Assembly (NCBI RefSeq): GCF_000701465.1
Contig: NZ_JNIY01000003.1
Span: 992,001-1,056,000, forward strand
DNA from: Paraoerskovia marina DSM 21750
GTDB lineage: Bacteria; Actinomycetota; Actinomycetes; Actinomycetales; Cellulomonadaceae
Reading direction: 5' to 3'
DNA length: 64,000 bases
The notes below the pieces were generated by a model. The model worked only from the letters and a program-made list of their open reading frames with translations, was not told the DNA's origin and ran no database searches. The position numbers and the translations under genes were made by a program. Positions 17,577-28,689 of the stretch are shown in pieces (the stretch's first letter is position 1; every line of letters starts with the position of its first letter).

Positions 17577-18899
17577 TCAGCCCAGGTCGATGTTCACGGT
17601 CGGGATGACGGGGTCGCCGTCGGAGAGCCGGCGCGCACCGCGGGGGAGCTCGGCGCGGGAACGTTCGTGGCGGCTCGCGGCCGTGCGGACGCCGTACGGA
17701 CCCGTCCAGCGGGAGTCGATCGCGCCGTCGAGCACCAGTGGGACCTGCAGGGCGCGGGCCTGTCCGCTCTCGGACCTCCAGGCCGCCACGGCGTCCTCGT
17801 GGCCCGTGAGCAGGACCTCGCTCTGCGAACGACCGTCGATGCCGGTGACCCGGTTGGCGGTCTTGCGGCCGCCCCGGCTGGCCTTGGACGGTGAGGTCTT
17901 CTCGACGGGCTCGATCATGCCGTTCGACGCCTCGCGAGCGACGAGCTTGTAGACCATGCCGCACGTCGGGTGGCCGGACCCGGTGACGAGCCGGGTGCCG
18001 ACGCCGTACGCGTCGACCGGTGCGACGGCCAGCGCGGCGATCGCGTGCTCGTCCAGGTCGGACGTGACGACGATCTTGGTGTCCCGCGCGCCGAGGCTGT
18101 CGAGCTGACGGCGGACCTCGACCGCGAGCGACCCGAGGTCGCCGGAGTCGATGCGCACCGCGCCGAGGCTCGTCCCCGCGACGTCGATCGCGCGGCGGAC
18201 CCCGGCCGCGACGTCGTAGGTGTCGACCAGGAGCGTCGTCTGCGGGCCGAGCGCCGCGATCTGACCCGCGAACGCGGCCTGCTCGTCGTCGTGCAGCAGG
18301 GTGAACGCGTGCGCGGAGGTGCCCGTGGTCTCCAGGTCGTAGCGACGACCGGCCTCGAGGTTCGACGTGGACCCGAACCCGGCGATCACGGCGGCCCGGG
18401 CCGCGGCGACGGCGGCCTCCTCGTGGGTGCGGCGCGACCCCATCTCGATGCAGGGTCGGTCGACGGCAGCGCTGGTCATCCGCGACGCGGCGGCTGCGAC
18501 GGCCGAGTCGTGGTTGAGGATCGAGAGGACGAGGGTCTCGAGGAGCACGCACTCGGCGAACGTCCCTGTGACGGTGAGCACCGGCGACGCCGCGACGTAC
18601 GTCTCACCCTCGGGATACCCGTGGATCGTGCCCCGGAAACGGAACTTCGCCAGGAAGTCGAGCGTGGTCCGGTCCACGACACCCGCCTGCGAGAGCCAGG
18701 CGAGGTCGTCGTCGTCGAACCGGAAGTCCGCGAGCGCCTCGAGGAGCCGGCCCGTGCCCGCGACGACGCCGTAGCGCCGGCCGGGGGGCAGGTTGCGCGT
18801 GAAGACCTCGAACGTCGAGTGACGGTACGCCGTGCCGTCGGCGAGCGCGGCCCGGAGCATCGTCAGCTCGTAGCGGTCGGTCAGGAGCGAGGTCGTCAT
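17577..18899 (-). CDS. pncB: Nicotinate phosphoribosyltransferase
   Basis: PncB joins nicotinate with PRPP to make nicotinate mononucleotide in NAD salvage. The 440-aa protein starts [15 protein letters not shown] as usual for the family, and has [15 protein letters not shown] (~residue 30), [13 protein letters not shown] (~155), VDTYDVAAG (~225) and [12 protein letters not shown] (~250). Length is normal. ATG 18899 is chosen because TAGTGT lies 7 nt upstream. It is divergent from clpS across only 59 nt and converges with the helicase 4 nt away. Confidence 0.93.
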   Translation of the reverse strand: MTTSLLTDRYELTMLRAALADGTAYRHSTFEVFTRNLPPGRRYGVVAGTGRLLEALADFRFDDDDLAWLSQAGVVDRTTLDFLAKFRFRGTIHGYPEGETYVAASPVLTVTGTFAECVLLETLVLSILNHDSAVAAAASRMTSAAVDRPCIEMGSRRTHEEAAVAAARAAVIAGFGSTSNLEAGRRYDLETTGTSAHAFTLLHDDEQAAFAGQIAALGPQTTLLVDTYDVAAGVRRAIDVAGTSLGAVRIDSGDLGSLAVEVRRQLDSLGARDTKIVVTSDLDEHAIAALAVAPVDAYGVGTRLVTGSGHPTCGMVYKLVAREASNGMIEPVEKTSPSKASRGGRKTANRVTGIDGRSQSEVLLTGHEDAVAAWRSESGQARALQVPLVLDGAIDSRWTGPYGVRTAASRHERSRAELPRGARRLSDGDPVIPTVNIDLG

Positions 18900-18958
18900 G
18901 GTTCTCACACTATGCGGTGCCTTGGTGCGCGTGCGCGTGGGCGGGCTACCGTGGACGC
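18900..18958. promoter_or_regulatory. Divergent leaderless promoters pncB / clpS
   Basis: Minus strand TAGTGT (18912-18907) lies 7 nt before pncB ATG; plus strand TACCGT (18947-18952) lies 6 nt before clpS GTG. No SD is present for either gene. The two -10 boxes are 34 nt apart, so the -35 regions must overlap and the promoters may compete. Confidence 0.6.
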
Positions 18959-19255
18959 GTGAGCGAGGAGTCGACGGGCACGGACGTGCTCGAGCGCGAG
19001 GAGACCCTGACGGCGTCGGACCGTCCGTGGTCGACCGTCGTCTGGAACGACCCGGTGAACCTGATGACGTACGTGGCCTACGTCTTCGAGAGCTACTTCG
19101 GGTACTCGGAGGCGAAGGCACGTCGCCTGATGCTGCAGGTCCACGAGGAGGGGCGGGCGATCGTGTCGACGGGCGGGCGTGAGCGGGTCGAGGTCGACGT
19201 GCGGGCCATGCACGGGTACGGCCTCTGGGCCACGATGCAGCGGGCGGACGGCTAG
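18959..19255 (+). CDS. clpS: ATP-dependent Clp protease adaptor ClpS
   Basis: ClpS delivers N-end-rule substrates to ClpC/ClpA-ClpP. The 98-aa product has a flexible N-terminus followed by the core fold: [20 protein letters not shown] (~residues 22-41; NDPVN contributes to the N-degron pocket), then [17 protein letters not shown] and [13 protein letters not shown] 18959 is chosen by the TACCGT box and by family length. The stop codon overlaps the following DUF2017 start by one base (TAGTG). Confidence 0.95.
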   Translation: MSEESTGTDVLEREETLTASDRPWSTVVWNDPVNLMTYVAYVFESYFGYSEAKARRLMLQVHEEGRAIVSTGGRERVEVDVRAMHGYGLWATMQRADG

Positions 19256-19842
19256 TGCGCGGCTTCGCTCCGGTGGACGGAGGGTACGAGGCGGCCCTGG
19301 ACGAGGCCGAGCGTGACGTCCTGTCGAGCGCGGCGCGCGGTGTCGCGCAGATGCTGGCACCGGTCGTCGAGGGGGAGTCTCCCCAGGACGGGGCGGTGGC
19401 CCGGCTCGTGCCGGACGCGTCGGACGACGACGAGGTCGCGGCCGAGTTCCGGCGGCTGACGCAGGACGACGTCGCGCGCGGAAAGATCGACGGGCTGGAC
19501 CGGTTCGCCGACCTGCTGGACGGGTCGGAGGGGCACGGGACCCTGCCGTGGGTCGTCCCGGAGACGGATGCGCAGGTGGTCGCGACCGCGCTGACCGACA
19601 TCCGCCTCGTGGTGGCTGACCGGCTCGAGCTCGCGTCGGACGTCGACGTCGAGGAGCTGCACGCACGGCTCGACCGGTCTCTGCGGGCAGAAGAGGAGGG
19701 CGTCGACCCGACGGTCGACGACGACGGGGGACTCTGGCGCTTTCTGGCAGGGGTCTTCGTCACGACGGGGTGGCTGCAGGAGTCGCTCGTCGACGCCATG
19801 CTGGCGCGCCTGCGCGGGGCGGGTGACCACGCCGCGCCGTGA
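19255..19842 (+). CDS. DUF2017 family protein
   Basis: This soluble 195-aa acidic protein is mostly helical ([34 protein letters not shown]). It carries a DUF2017 pattern ending [14 protein letters not shown]. In actinobacteria this family regularly follows clpS, so it may work with ClpS/ClpP, but no biochemical role is known to me. GTG start overlaps the clpS stop; its own stop is close to the murI promoter. Confidence 0.85.
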   Translation: MRGFAPVDGGYEAALDEAERDVLSSAARGVAQMLAPVVEGESPQDGAVARLVPDASDDDEVAAEFRRLTQDDVARGKIDGLDRFADLLDGSEGHGTLPWVVPETDAQVVATALTDIRLVVADRLELASDVDVEELHARLDRSLRAEEEGVDPTVDDDGGLWRFLAGVFVTTGWLQESLVDAMLARLRGAGDHAAP

Positions 19843-19876
19843 GCGGTGTCACCGCCCGAACGGCACGGGACCCGAC

Positions 19877-19882
19877 TAGGCT
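19877..19882 (+). promoter_or_regulatory. Leaderless-type -10 box for murI
   Basis: TAGGCT stands 7 nt before GTG 19890, inside the 47-nt gap after the DUF2017 gene. No SD is visible. Confidence 0.6.
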
Positions 19883-19889
19883 TGACCGG

Positions 19890-20696
19890 GTGAACGACGC
19901 ACCCATCGGAATCTTCGATTCCGGGGTCGGCGGCCTGACGGTGGCACGCGCGATCCTCGACCAGCTGCCGCACGAGTCGCTGCGCTACATCGGCGACACC
20001 GCGAACTCGCCCTACGGCCCGAAGCCGCTCGCGGCCGTCCGCGCGATGGCCATGTCGATCATGGACCGACTGGTCGACGACGGTGTCAAGATGCTGGTCA
20101 TCGCGTGCAACAGCGCCTCCGCGGCGGTCCTGCGGGACGCGCGCGAGCGGTACGAGGTGCGCCACGGGCTGCCGGTCGTCGAGGTGATCCTGCCGGCGGC
20201 GCGTCGTGCCGTCGCGGCCACGCGGTCGGGGCAGGTCGGTGTCATCGGCACGCAGGCGACGATCGCCTCGCGCGCCTACGAGGACGCACTCGCGGTCGCG
20301 CCGGGACTCACGCTGACGTCCCAGGCCTGCCCCGAGTTCGTCCGCCTCGTCGAGGCCGGGATCACGTCCGGGCCCGAGGTCCTCGACGTCGCCCGGGAGT
20401 ACCTCGAGCCCGTGCAGGCGGCGGGGGTGGACACGCTCGTCCTGGGCTGTACGCACTACCCGCTGCTGACCGGTGCGATCTCCTACGTGATGGGCGACGG
20501 CGTGACCCTCGTCTCGAGCGCCGAGGAGACCGCCAAGGACGTCTACCGCACGCTCGTGGCGCACGGGCTCGAGCGGAGTCCGGAGGCCGGTCCTCCGGAG
20601 CACAGGTTCGTCGCGACGGGCAGCCCCGAGCCGTTCGAGAAGCTCGCCCGCCGGTTCCTCGGACCCGAGGTGCGCATCGTGGAGACCACCGGATGA
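19890..20696 (+). CDS. murI: Glutamate racemase
   Basis: MurI makes D-glutamate for peptidoglycan. The 268-aa enzyme has the two catalytic Cys motifs: [12 protein letters not shown] (~residue 71) and [10 protein letters not shown] (~184). It also has the N-terminal [14 protein letters not shown] and [11 protein letters not shown] motifs. GTG 19890 is chosen because TAGGCT lies 7 nt upstream and because the family starts just before PIGIFDSG. Its stop overlaps the start of the MBL-fold gene (ATGA). Confidence 0.95.
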   Translation: MNDAPIGIFDSGVGGLTVARAILDQLPHESLRYIGDTANSPYGPKPLAAVRAMAMSIMDRLVDDGVKMLVIACNSASAAVLRDARERYEVRHGLPVVEVILPAARRAVAATRSGQVGVIGTQATIASRAYEDALAVAPGLTLTSQACPEFVRLVEAGITSGPEVLDVAREYLEPVQAAGVDTLVLGCTHYPLLTGAISYVMGDGVTLVSSAEETAKDVYRTLVAHGLERSPEAGPPEHRFVATGSPEPFEKLARRFLGPEVRIVETTG

Positions 20697-21511
20697 GGCT
20701 GGTGACGGTCGGGTGCTCCGGGTCGTTCGCCGGACCGAGCTCACCGGCGTCGTGCTACCTGGTGCAGGTCCCGGCGACGACGTCGCCCGACGGGCGCGCG
20801 TGGAACGTCCTGCTCGACCTGGGCAACGGCGGGCTGGGTGCGCTGCAGCGCGTGCTCGACCCGCTCGACCTGGACGCGGTGCTGCTCTCCCACCTGCATC
20901 CGGACCACTTCGTCGACGTCTGCGGGCTCTACGTGTATCTGCGCTACCACCCGACCGGCGGTACCGAGCGGCACGGTGGCCGCGCACCGCTGCCGGTGTT
21001 CGGCCCGCGGGACACCGCCGAGCGCGCGTCGATGGCCTACGCCGGCCGGCCGGGCGAGGACATGGGTGCCCAGTTCGACTTCCGCCGGCTCCGTGACACG
21101 GAGCCGATCACGGTCGGGCCGCTGACCATCGAGCCACGTCGGGTCTACCACCCGGTCGAGGCCTACGGGTTCCGCGTGACGGGCCCGTCGACGGAGCGTC
21201 CGGGGGAGACGGCGGTGCTCACGTTCACGGGCGACACCGACTACTGCGACGCCGTCGTGGACCTCGCGCGCGGGGCCGACCTCCTGCTCAGCGAGGCCGC
21301 GTTCCACGAGGGCAGGGACGCCGACGTCGACCCCGGCATCCACATGACCGGGCAGGACGCGGGACGGCTCGCGCGCACCGCGGACGTCTCCTCCCTCGTG
21401 CTGACGCACGTGCCGGCGTGGAACGATCTTGACCTGACGCTCGCCGAGGCGGCCGGCGAGTACTCCGGTCCCACGGTGATCGCCAGCACCGGGGCGACCT
21501 TCTCCGTCTGA
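20693..21511 (+). CDS. MBL-fold metallo-hydrolase (RNase Z-like)
   Basis: The 272-aa metallo-beta-lactamase-fold protein has the metal motif [10 protein letters not shown] (HxHxDH, ~residues 65-74), FTGDTDYCD (~180) and a late LTHVPAW His (~243). It starts [12 protein letters not shown] like the RNase Z/PhnP branch. It overlaps murI by 4 nt and precedes rph, an order frequent in actinobacteria. The substrate is unknown; cyclic phosphate or tRNA 3' processing are possibilities from the family. Confidence 0.88.
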   Translation: MRLVTVGCSGSFAGPSSPASCYLVQVPATTSPDGRAWNVLLDLGNGGLGALQRVLDPLDLDAVLLSHLHPDHFVDVCGLYVYLRYHPTGGTERHGGRAPLPVFGPRDTAERASMAYAGRPGEDMGAQFDFRRLRDTEPITVGPLTIEPRRVYHPVEAYGFRVTGPSTERPGETAVLTFTGDTDYCDAVVDLARGADLLLSEAAFHEGRDADVDPGIHMTGQDAGRLARTADVSSLVLTHVPAWNDLDLTLAEAAGEYSGPTVIASTGATFSV

Positions 21512-21521
21512 GCGCGGCGAC

Positions 21522-21527
21522 TAGGCT
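21522..21527 (+). promoter_or_regulatory. Leaderless-type -10 box for rph
   Basis: TAGGCT stands 6 nt before ATG 21534. There is no SD in the gap. Confidence 0.6.
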
Positions 21528-21533
21528 GGTCGC

Positions 21534-22298
21534 ATGAGCATCAGCATCGACAACAGCCCGCAGCGTGCCGACGGCCGCGCCCTCGACCAGCTCCGCGACG
21601 TCCGTATCACCCGGGGGTGGCTCGACCACGCCGAGGGCTCCGTCCTCGTCGAGTTCGGCCGGACGCGGGTACTGTGCGCGGCGTCCTTCACGGAGGGCGT
21701 GCCGCGCTGGAAGAAGGGTTCGGGCGAGGGCTGGGTCACCGCCGAGTACGCGATGCTCCCGCGGGCCACGGACTCCCGGAACAGCCGTGAGTCGGTCAAG
21801 GGCAAGATCGGCGGACGTACGCACGAGATCTCCCGCCTGATCGGACGCTCCCTGCGCGCCGTCGTCGACGTCTCCGCGCTCGGCGAGAACACGATCGTCC
21901 TCGACTGCGACGTGCTGCAGGCCGACGGCGGCACCCGCACCGCGGCCATCACGGGCGCCTACGTGGCGCTCGCCGACGCGATCGCCTGGGGGCGGGCCCA
22001 CGGGGCGATCACCGGCGGGGCCGAGGTGCTCACCGACTCGGTGTCCGCCATCAGCGTCGGGATCATCGACGGCACCCCGATGCTCGACCTGCCCTACGAG
22101 GAGGACGTGCGTGCGGAGACCGACATGAACGTCGTCGTCACGGGCAGCGGAGCGTTCGTCGAGGTGCAGGGGACCGCCGAGGCAGCCCCCTTCAACCGCG
22201 GCGAGCTCGACTCCCTGCTCGACCTGGCCGTCGGCGGGACCGCGACCCTGGCCGAGATCCAGCGCGCGGCGCTCGCCGACGCCCCCGCCGGACGATGA
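21534..22298 (+). CDS. rph: Ribonuclease PH
   Basis: RNase PH trims tRNA 3' ends by phosphorolysis. The 254-aa protein has [15 protein letters not shown] (~residue 10), [17 protein letters not shown] (~36), [19 protein letters not shown] (Arg residues for phosphate, ~80-98), [15 protein letters not shown] (~125), and ISVGIIDG (~170). Length is normal. Its stop overlaps the rdgB start (ATGA at 22295-22298). Confidence 0.95.
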   Translation: MSISIDNSPQRADGRALDQLRDVRITRGWLDHAEGSVLVEFGRTRVLCAASFTEGVPRWKKGSGEGWVTAEYAMLPRATDSRNSRESVKGKIGGRTHEISRLIGRSLRAVVDVSALGENTIVLDCDVLQADGGTRTAAITGAYVALADAIAWGRAHGAITGGAEVLTDSVSAISVGIIDGTPMLDLPYEEDVRAETDMNVVVTGSGAFVEVQGTAEAAPFNRGELDSLLDLAVGGTATLAEIQRAALADAPAGR

Positions 22299-22927
22299 CC
22301 CTGCCGCACGCGCGGCTGGTCCTCGCGACGCACAACCGCGGCAAGCTGGTCGAGCTGCGACAGATCCTCGGTGCCGAGCCCGGCCTGGACCTCGCCGACA
22401 ACGCCGTGATCTCCGCGGCCGACCTGCAGACCCCGGAGCCCGTCGAGGACGGCGTCACCTTCGAGGCCAACGCGCTGATCAAGGCGCGGGCGCTCGCGGC
22501 CGCGACGGGCCTTCCGGCCGTCGCCGACGACTCCGGTCTTGCGGTCGACGTGCTGGGCGGCGCCCCGGGAATCTTCTCCGCACGCTGGGCCGGGCGCCAC
22601 GGCGACGACCGGGCCAACCTCGACCTGCTGCTCGCACAGCTCGCCGACGTCGCGGACGGGGACCGCGCGGCGGGGTTCGTCTGCGCGGCCGCGCTCGTGA
22701 CGCCGTCGGGCGAGGAGGTCGTGCGGACCGGTGCGCTGCGCGGCGACCTGCTCCGTGCGCCCCGGGGCGACGGCGGGTTCGGGTACGACCCGGTCCTGCG
22801 TCCGACGGGCATGGATCGCTCGTGCGCGGAGCTGGCTCCCGCCGAGAAGAACGCGATCAGCCACCGCGGTCAGGCGTTCCGCGCCCTGGCACCGGAGATC
22901 GCCCGCGTGCTGCGGGAGTCGGTCTAG
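22295..22927 (+). CDS. rdgB: XTP/dITP (non-canonical purine NTP) pyrophosphatase
   Basis: RdgB/HAM1 hydrolyses XTP, ITP and dITP to keep them out of nucleic acids. The 210-aa protein has the substrate motif [12 protein letters not shown] (~residue 10), [12 protein letters not shown] with the metal Asp (~77), [10 protein letters not shown] (~160) and [11 protein letters not shown] (~190). Translationally coupled to rph. Its last 4 nt overlap the convergent DUF3054 gene. Confidence 0.95.
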   Translation: MTLPHARLVLATHNRGKLVELRQILGAEPGLDLADNAVISAADLQTPEPVEDGVTFEANALIKARALAAATGLPAVADDSGLAVDVLGGAPGIFSARWAGRHGDDRANLDLLLAQLADVADGDRAAGFVCAAALVTPSGEEVVRTGALRGDLLRAPRGDGGFGYDPVLRPTGMDRSCAELAPAEKNAISHRGQAFRALAPEIARVLRESV

Positions 22928-23352
22928 CGACCTCGGGGCGGCGCGCCACGCAGAGCCTGTGCGCGGTGTCGCCGCTCCGAGGGCCAGATGACGGAGACCG
23001 CCGCGACCACCCCGCGCCATCCCAGCAGCGTCACGGCGAGGAACCCGAACGAGACGATCTGGAACGCCGGAGCGGCGCCCTGGTCCGTCAGCACCCGCAG
23101 GACGACGCCGCCCGCCCAGGCGCATCCCCAGACGACGACGCCCGTGGGCCACAGTGCGGTCGGTCGGCGCCACGCCCGGGACACGAGCCACCCGAGCCCG
23201 AGGCCGGCGGCGAACGGCCAGACGATGCGGAGCACGGTCGCCCCGGTCGACCCGGCGTCGTGGGTCTGATACCCGCCGACGGCGAGCGCGAGCACGCAGA
23301 TCAGGTCCGCGACGGCGGCGGCGAGGACGACCGAGGGGCGTGGACGGTTCAC
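22924..23352 (-). CDS. DUF3054 family membrane protein
   Basis: This 142-aa protein has four hydrophobic helices (residues ~6-25, 38-57, 68-87 and 98-117) and a basic C-terminal tail with RRHRAQ. It matches the DUF3054 pattern of small actinobacterial/haloarchaeal membrane proteins of unknown function. GTG 23352 has TAGGCT 6 nt upstream on the minus strand, which fixes the start. It is divergent from the ABC-F gene. Confidence 0.85.
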   Translation of the reverse strand: MNRPRPSVVLAAAVADLICVLALAVGGYQTHDAGSTGATVLRIVWPFAAGLGLGWLVSRAWRRPTALWPTGVVVWGCAWAGGVVLRVLTDQGAAPAFQIVSFGFLAVTLLGWRGVVAAVSVIWPSERRHRAQALRGAPPRGR

Positions 23353-23389
23353 AGGACGAGCCTACTGCGCGACCGCCTAGGGTTGTGCC
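23353..23389. promoter_or_regulatory. Divergent leaderless promoters DUF3054 / ABC-F
   Basis: The 37-nt gap between the two start codons holds TAGGCT on the minus strand (23364-23359, 6 nt before GTG 23352) and TAGGGT on the plus strand (23378-23383, 6 nt before GTG 23390). The -10 boxes are 13 nt apart, so each -35 must overlap the other promoter or gene. Confidence 0.6.
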
Positions 23390-25012
<1,623 letters not shown>

Positions 25013-25016
25013 CGGG

Positions 25017-25592
25017 TCACCCGAGGCGCCCGACGTGCGCCATCGCCTGCCGCAGCAGAGCCCCCTGGCCGCCGTGCATCTCCACCATGACGGTGTCCTC
25101 GCAAGCCTCCTCGGGCGTGAGCCACGCGAGGTCGAGCGAGTGCTGCTGCGGCTGGCAGTCCCCGGTGACCGGGACGACGTAGGCGAGCGAGACCGCGTGC
25201 TGGCGCGGGTCGTGGAACGGGGTGATGCCCGGCGTCGGGAAGTACTCGGCGACGGTGAAGGGCTGCGGTGAGGCCGGGATCTGGGGGAGCGCGACCGACC
25301 CCAGGTCCTTCTCGATGTGGCGCAGGAGCGCGTCGCGGATGCGCTCGTGGTACATCACCCGCCCCGAGACGAGCGCGCGGGTCATCTGCCCCTCGGCGTT
25401 GACCCGCAGGAGCAGCCCGACGGCGACGACGTCACCGGAGTCGTCCACGCGGACCGGGATCGCGTCGACGTAGACGATGGGGAGCTGGGCGCGGGCGGCC
25501 GCGATCTCCTCGCTGGTCATCCACCCCGCCGGCGTCGGGGTGGTGTCGGTGGGATCGAAGTCCTCGGGGCCGATGTCTGCCGTGTCAGTCAC
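25017..25592 (-). CDS. NUDIX-like hydrolase family protein (DUF4916)
   Basis: The 191-aa protein resembles the DUF4916 branch of the NUDIX superfamily: YVDAIPVRVDDSGDVVAVGLLLR (core strands), YHERIRDALLRHIEKDLG in the position of the NUDIX helix, and FHDPRQHAVSLAYVVPV. The canonical GX5EX7REUXEEXGU is not complete, so catalysis is uncertain. The GTG start is 9 nt after the stop of the PLP-enzyme gene and there is no SD, so it is likely the third gene of that operon. It converges with ABC-F (4-nt gap). Confidence 0.75.
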   Translation of the reverse strand: MTDTADIGPEDFDPTDTTPTPAGWMTSEEIAAARAQLPIVYVDAIPVRVDDSGDVVAVGLLLRVNAEGQMTRALVSGRVMYHERIRDALLRHIEKDLGSVALPQIPASPQPFTVAEYFPTPGITPFHDPRQHAVSLAYVVPVTGDCQPQQHSLDLAWLTPEEACEDTVMVEMHGGQGALLRQAMAHVGRLG

Positions 25593-25601
25593 CCGACAGT
25601 T

Positions 25602-27182
25602 CTACCCCGCCGAGGCCGTCGGTTCCACCGGCACGCTCTGCGGCTCCGAGATGCGTGCCACGACCTCGACGAGCATGCGACCGCTCACGTGGGGCGGGAG
25701 CGCCTCGACGAGCGAGAGCAGCGGGGTGAGGCGCGTGGGGACGGTCGGTCCGCCGTCGCCCTCGTCGAGCAGTGCGCCGCGCACGATGTTCCACACCGCG
25801 TCCGCGTCGGCCTGGTCGAAGACGGCGAGCGCCGCGTGCGGGTCGACCCCGGGCGCGGCGGTCCCCAGCACGTGAGCGAGGACCTGCTCCGGGGCGGGGC
25901 GGGCGGTGCCGCGGATCCGGTCGGCCGCCGTCACGAGCGCGCCGGCGAGCTCGTCGACCACGTCGGCCGTCACCGGGGTGACGGTCAGGTGCGTCGTGTG
26001 GGGCAGGCGTGTGCCGTCCGACTGGACCAGTCCGGGCTGGGTCTGCAGGACCCAGCCGAGCGTCCGCACCTCGTCGGCCCACAGGTGCGGGTCGACACGC
26101 CGGTCCTCGCGGACCGACTCGTCCGTGATGACGGCGAGCAGCGGGCCGTCCGGGCTCCCGAGCACGGTGAGTCCCTCGATCTCGTCGACCTGGGCGGCGA
26201 GCACGTCGGTCGCCTCACGGCACCGGCGGGTCAGCGCGACGTAGCCGTCGACGCCGAGCGCCTGCGTGACGGCCCAGGCCGCGGCGAGGGGCCCGGCCGA
26301 CCGCGAGCCGGCGAGCGTCGCGTTGACGACGGGGTAGCCGGGCCAGTCGGTCACCGAGAAGAACTGGTGGCGCTGCAGGTCACGGCCGCGTACGAGCAGC
26401 ACGGACGTGCCCTTGGGGACGTACCCGTACTTGTGGACGTCGGCGGAGATGCTGGTGACCCCGGGGACACGGAAGTCGAAGTCGGGGACGTCGGCACCCC
26501 CGGCGGCCTCCCAGAACGGCAGTACCCACCCGCCGACGCACGCGTCGACGTGCACCGCGATGCCCTGCGCGGACGCGGCGGCAGCCACCTCGCGCACCGG
26601 GTCGACCGCGCCGTGCGGGTAGGCGGGTGCGGACACGACGACGAGCGCGACGTCCTCGCCGAGCCGCGCGATCATGTCGGCCGCGGTCGGGACCCCGGTG
26701 GCGGGGTCGACGGGGACGAGGTCGAGGTCGAGGTCGAGCAGCCCGGCGGCCTTGCGGAACGCGGCGTGCGCGGTGGTCGGGATGACGATGCGGGCGCGGT
26801 CACCGGGTGCACGCCGCGGGTTGCGGGCGCGCCAGTCCTCGCGGCCGATCTTCACCGCGAGGGTGCAGCTCTCGGTCCCGCCGGAGGTCACGGACCCGAC
26901 GACATCGGCGTCGCCGTGCAGGACCTGGCCTGCGAACGTGAGGAGCTCGCGCTCCATGACGCCGATCGAGGTGAACGTCGTCGGGTCGAGCCCGTTCAGG
27001 TGCTGGACGGAGCGGATCGCCGAGGCGGCGAGCTCGTCCAGGGCGGCGAGGCCCGGGTCGTAGACGTAGGAAAGGACGCGGCCCCCGTGCGTCGGCGCGT
27101 CGGCCTTGCGGAGCTCGGCGAGCCGGTCGAGGATCCCGTCGGTGTTCACGGGGACGGGCTCGGACGAGGGCGTGGCGTTCAC
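25602..27182 (-). CDS. PLP-dependent decarboxylase/lyase, sphingosine-1-phosphate-lyase-like
   Basis: The 526-aa protein is a group II PLP enzyme. Residues seen: SVTSGGTESCTLAVK (PLP phosphate, ~residues 96-110), HVDACVGGWVLP (Asp to pyridine N, ~214), and the Schiff-base lysine in SADVHKYGYVPKGTS (~250). This resembles S1P lyase and related aldehyde-forming lyases more than glutamate decarboxylase. A Pro/Ala-rich C-terminal extension of ~100 residues follows the catalytic core. Its start overlaps the stop of the upstream transporter (ATGA). The substrate is not evident. Confidence 0.8.
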   Translation of the reverse strand: MNATPSSEPVPVNTDGILDRLAELRKADAPTHGGRVLSYVYDPGLAALDELAASAIRSVQHLNGLDPTTFTSIGVMERELLTFAGQVLHGDADVVGSVTSGGTESCTLAVKIGREDWRARNPRRAPGDRARIVIPTTAHAAFRKAAGLLDLDLDLVPVDPATGVPTAADMIARLGEDVALVVVSAPAYPHGAVDPVREVAAAASAQGIAVHVDACVGGWVLPFWEAAGGADVPDFDFRVPGVTSISADVHKYGYVPKGTSVLLVRGRDLQRHQFFSVTDWPGYPVVNATLAGSRSAGPLAAAWAVTQALGVDGYVALTRRCREATDVLAAQVDEIEGLTVLGSPDGPLLAVITDESVREDRRVDPHLWADEVRTLGWVLQTQPGLVQSDGTRLPHTTHLTVTPVTADVVDELAGALVTAADRIRGTARPAPEQVLAHVLGTAAPGVDPHAALAVFDQADADAVWNIVRGALLDEGDGGPTVPTRLTPLLSLVEALPPHVSGRMLVEVVARISEPQSVPVEPTASAG

Positions 27183-28549
27183 GGGGAGGCCTCCTGGGAT
27201 AGTTCACTACGGTCAAAGTCCCCCCGGCGCAGACGGTACCTCATGAGGATCGGCAGGCTCGCTGCCGCCAGGAGCGCCGGGAGGACGGAGAACCCGATCC
27301 CGATCCCGAGCAGTGCCGACGAGGGCTGGGTGACGTCGACCCCGGCAGCGCTGGGGACGAATCCCGTGGCGGCGAGGAGCAGGGACAGGAGGGTCCCGCC
27401 GAGTGCCATGCCCGCCGTCTCGCCGGCGGTCCACAGCCCCGAGAACGCCCCGCCGGCGCCGGCGCCGTACCGGCGGGCGTCGTCCTCGACGACGTCGGGG
27501 AGCATGGCGAGCGGGAGCACCTGGAGGCCTGCGTACGCGATCCCGGCGAGCGCCGTCGGCCCGTAGATCCACGGGCCGGGCGACCAGATGACGGGGATCA
27601 TCGCGGCCGTCGCGACGGCGAACAGCACCGTCGCGAGGATGAACCCGCGCTCCTTCCCGAGCCGCCGGGTCACCGCCGACCACAGGGGCATCGTCAGGAG
27701 CGCGGGGGCGATCAGGGCGGCGAAGAGCAGGGTCACCGCGGCCTCGGACTCCAGCAGGTACGTCGCGACGTACTGCGCCCCGGCGAGGAGCAGGCCGACG
27801 CCGAGCGCCTGCAGGACGAAGGCGAAGAAGAGGGCACGGAACGCCTGCGAGCGGGCAAGGGTGGCGCGAGCCGTCCGTGCGGCGCCCCGGATGACGACGC
27901 CGACAGGCTGCCGCTCGGGGGCGACGGCCTGGGCCGGGCCGCGCGGCGCGGCGCCCGCTGCGACCAGCATGCCGATGCCGATGACCAGACCGGCGACGAC
28001 GCCCATCCGGAGGTAGCCCCAGAGCTCGTCGCCGTCGCCGCGCAGGATCGGCCCGCCGCCGCCGAAGGCGAGGATCGCGACGGCGAGGATCGCCACGCGC
28101 CACGCCAGCAACCGGGTGCGGTCGTCGTACGTGGGGGCGATCTCGACCGGCAGCGCGATGTACGGCACCTGGAAGAGGCTGAAGGCCGTGGCGGTCAGGA
28201 CGAACGCGACAAAGACCCACGTGGCCGACATCCACGGGTCGAGCCCCGGGGGGACGGCGAACGTGAGGGCGAACGTGAGGGGGATGGTGACGCCGCCGAT
28301 CACCATCAGACGCCGCCGGGACCCGGTGCGGGCCAGGTCCCGGTCGCTCGCGTAGCCCACGAGCGGGTTCACGACGACGTCCCAGACCTTGGCGAGCGTC
28401 ACGACGCCGCCGGCGACCAGCGCCGGGACGGCGAGCGCGTCCGTGAGGTAGTAGAGGAGCACCAGGCCGGGCAACGTCCCGAACCCGCCCGTGCCGACCG
28501 ATCCGACGGCATAGCGGGTGACGGTCCCAGGACGCAGCGCAGCGGTCAT
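27179..28549 (-). CDS. MFS/GPH-type cation symporter
   Basis: The 456-aa membrane protein has about 12 TM helices and GPH family (glycoside-pentoside-hexuronide:cation symporter) features: VWDVVVNPLVGYASDR near residue 55 (the D-x-x-x-(D/N)P motif), then RRRLMVIGG and a DDRTRLLAWR loop (~140). Start supported by TAGGCT 6 nt upstream. It is coupled to the PLP lyase gene, which suggests uptake of the lyase's substrate, for example a phosphorylated or glycosylated amino alcohol (inference). Confidence 0.82.
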   Translation of the reverse strand: MTAALRPGTVTRYAVGSVGTGGFGTLPGLVLLYYLTDALAVPALVAGGVVTLAKVWDVVVNPLVGYASDRDLARTGSRRRLMVIGGVTIPLTFALTFAVPPGLDPWMSATWVFVAFVLTATAFSLFQVPYIALPVEIAPTYDDRTRLLAWRVAILAVAILAFGGGGPILRGDGDELWGYLRMGVVAGLVIGIGMLVAAGAAPRGPAQAVAPERQPVGVVIRGAARTARATLARSQAFRALFFAFVLQALGVGLLLAGAQYVATYLLESEAAVTLLFAALIAPALLTMPLWSAVTRRLGKERGFILATVLFAVATAAMIPVIWSPGPWIYGPTALAGIAYAGLQVLPLAMLPDVVEDDARRYGAGAGGAFSGLWTAGETAGMALGGTLLSLLLAATGFVPSAAGVDVTQPSSALLGIGIGFSVLPALLAAASLPILMRYRLRRGDFDRSELSQEASP

Positions 28550-28555
28550 TCGCGC

Positions 28556-28561
28556 AGCCTA
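28556..28561 (-). promoter_or_regulatory. Leaderless-type -10 box for the GPH transporter operon
   Basis: TAGGCT on the minus strand, 6 nt before ATG 28549. Confidence 0.6.
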
Positions 28562-28689
28562 ATGGGTCTGCGCTGTGACGAGGACCACGCGAGGGCCCTG
28601 CGGTTGCCCGCGAACTGTGCGGGAATACCTGCGAGGCTCGAGGTGCTACGCCCTATGAACGCATGATCGCGACAGACGAAAGGACGGTC

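Noticed and set aside
17577-20987. Very long open frames on the strand opposite or in other frames to murI, clpS, pepN, the GTPases and pknG.
   Set aside because: These are antisense frames produced by the high GC content; they lack family motifs and coincide with well-supported genes on the other strand.
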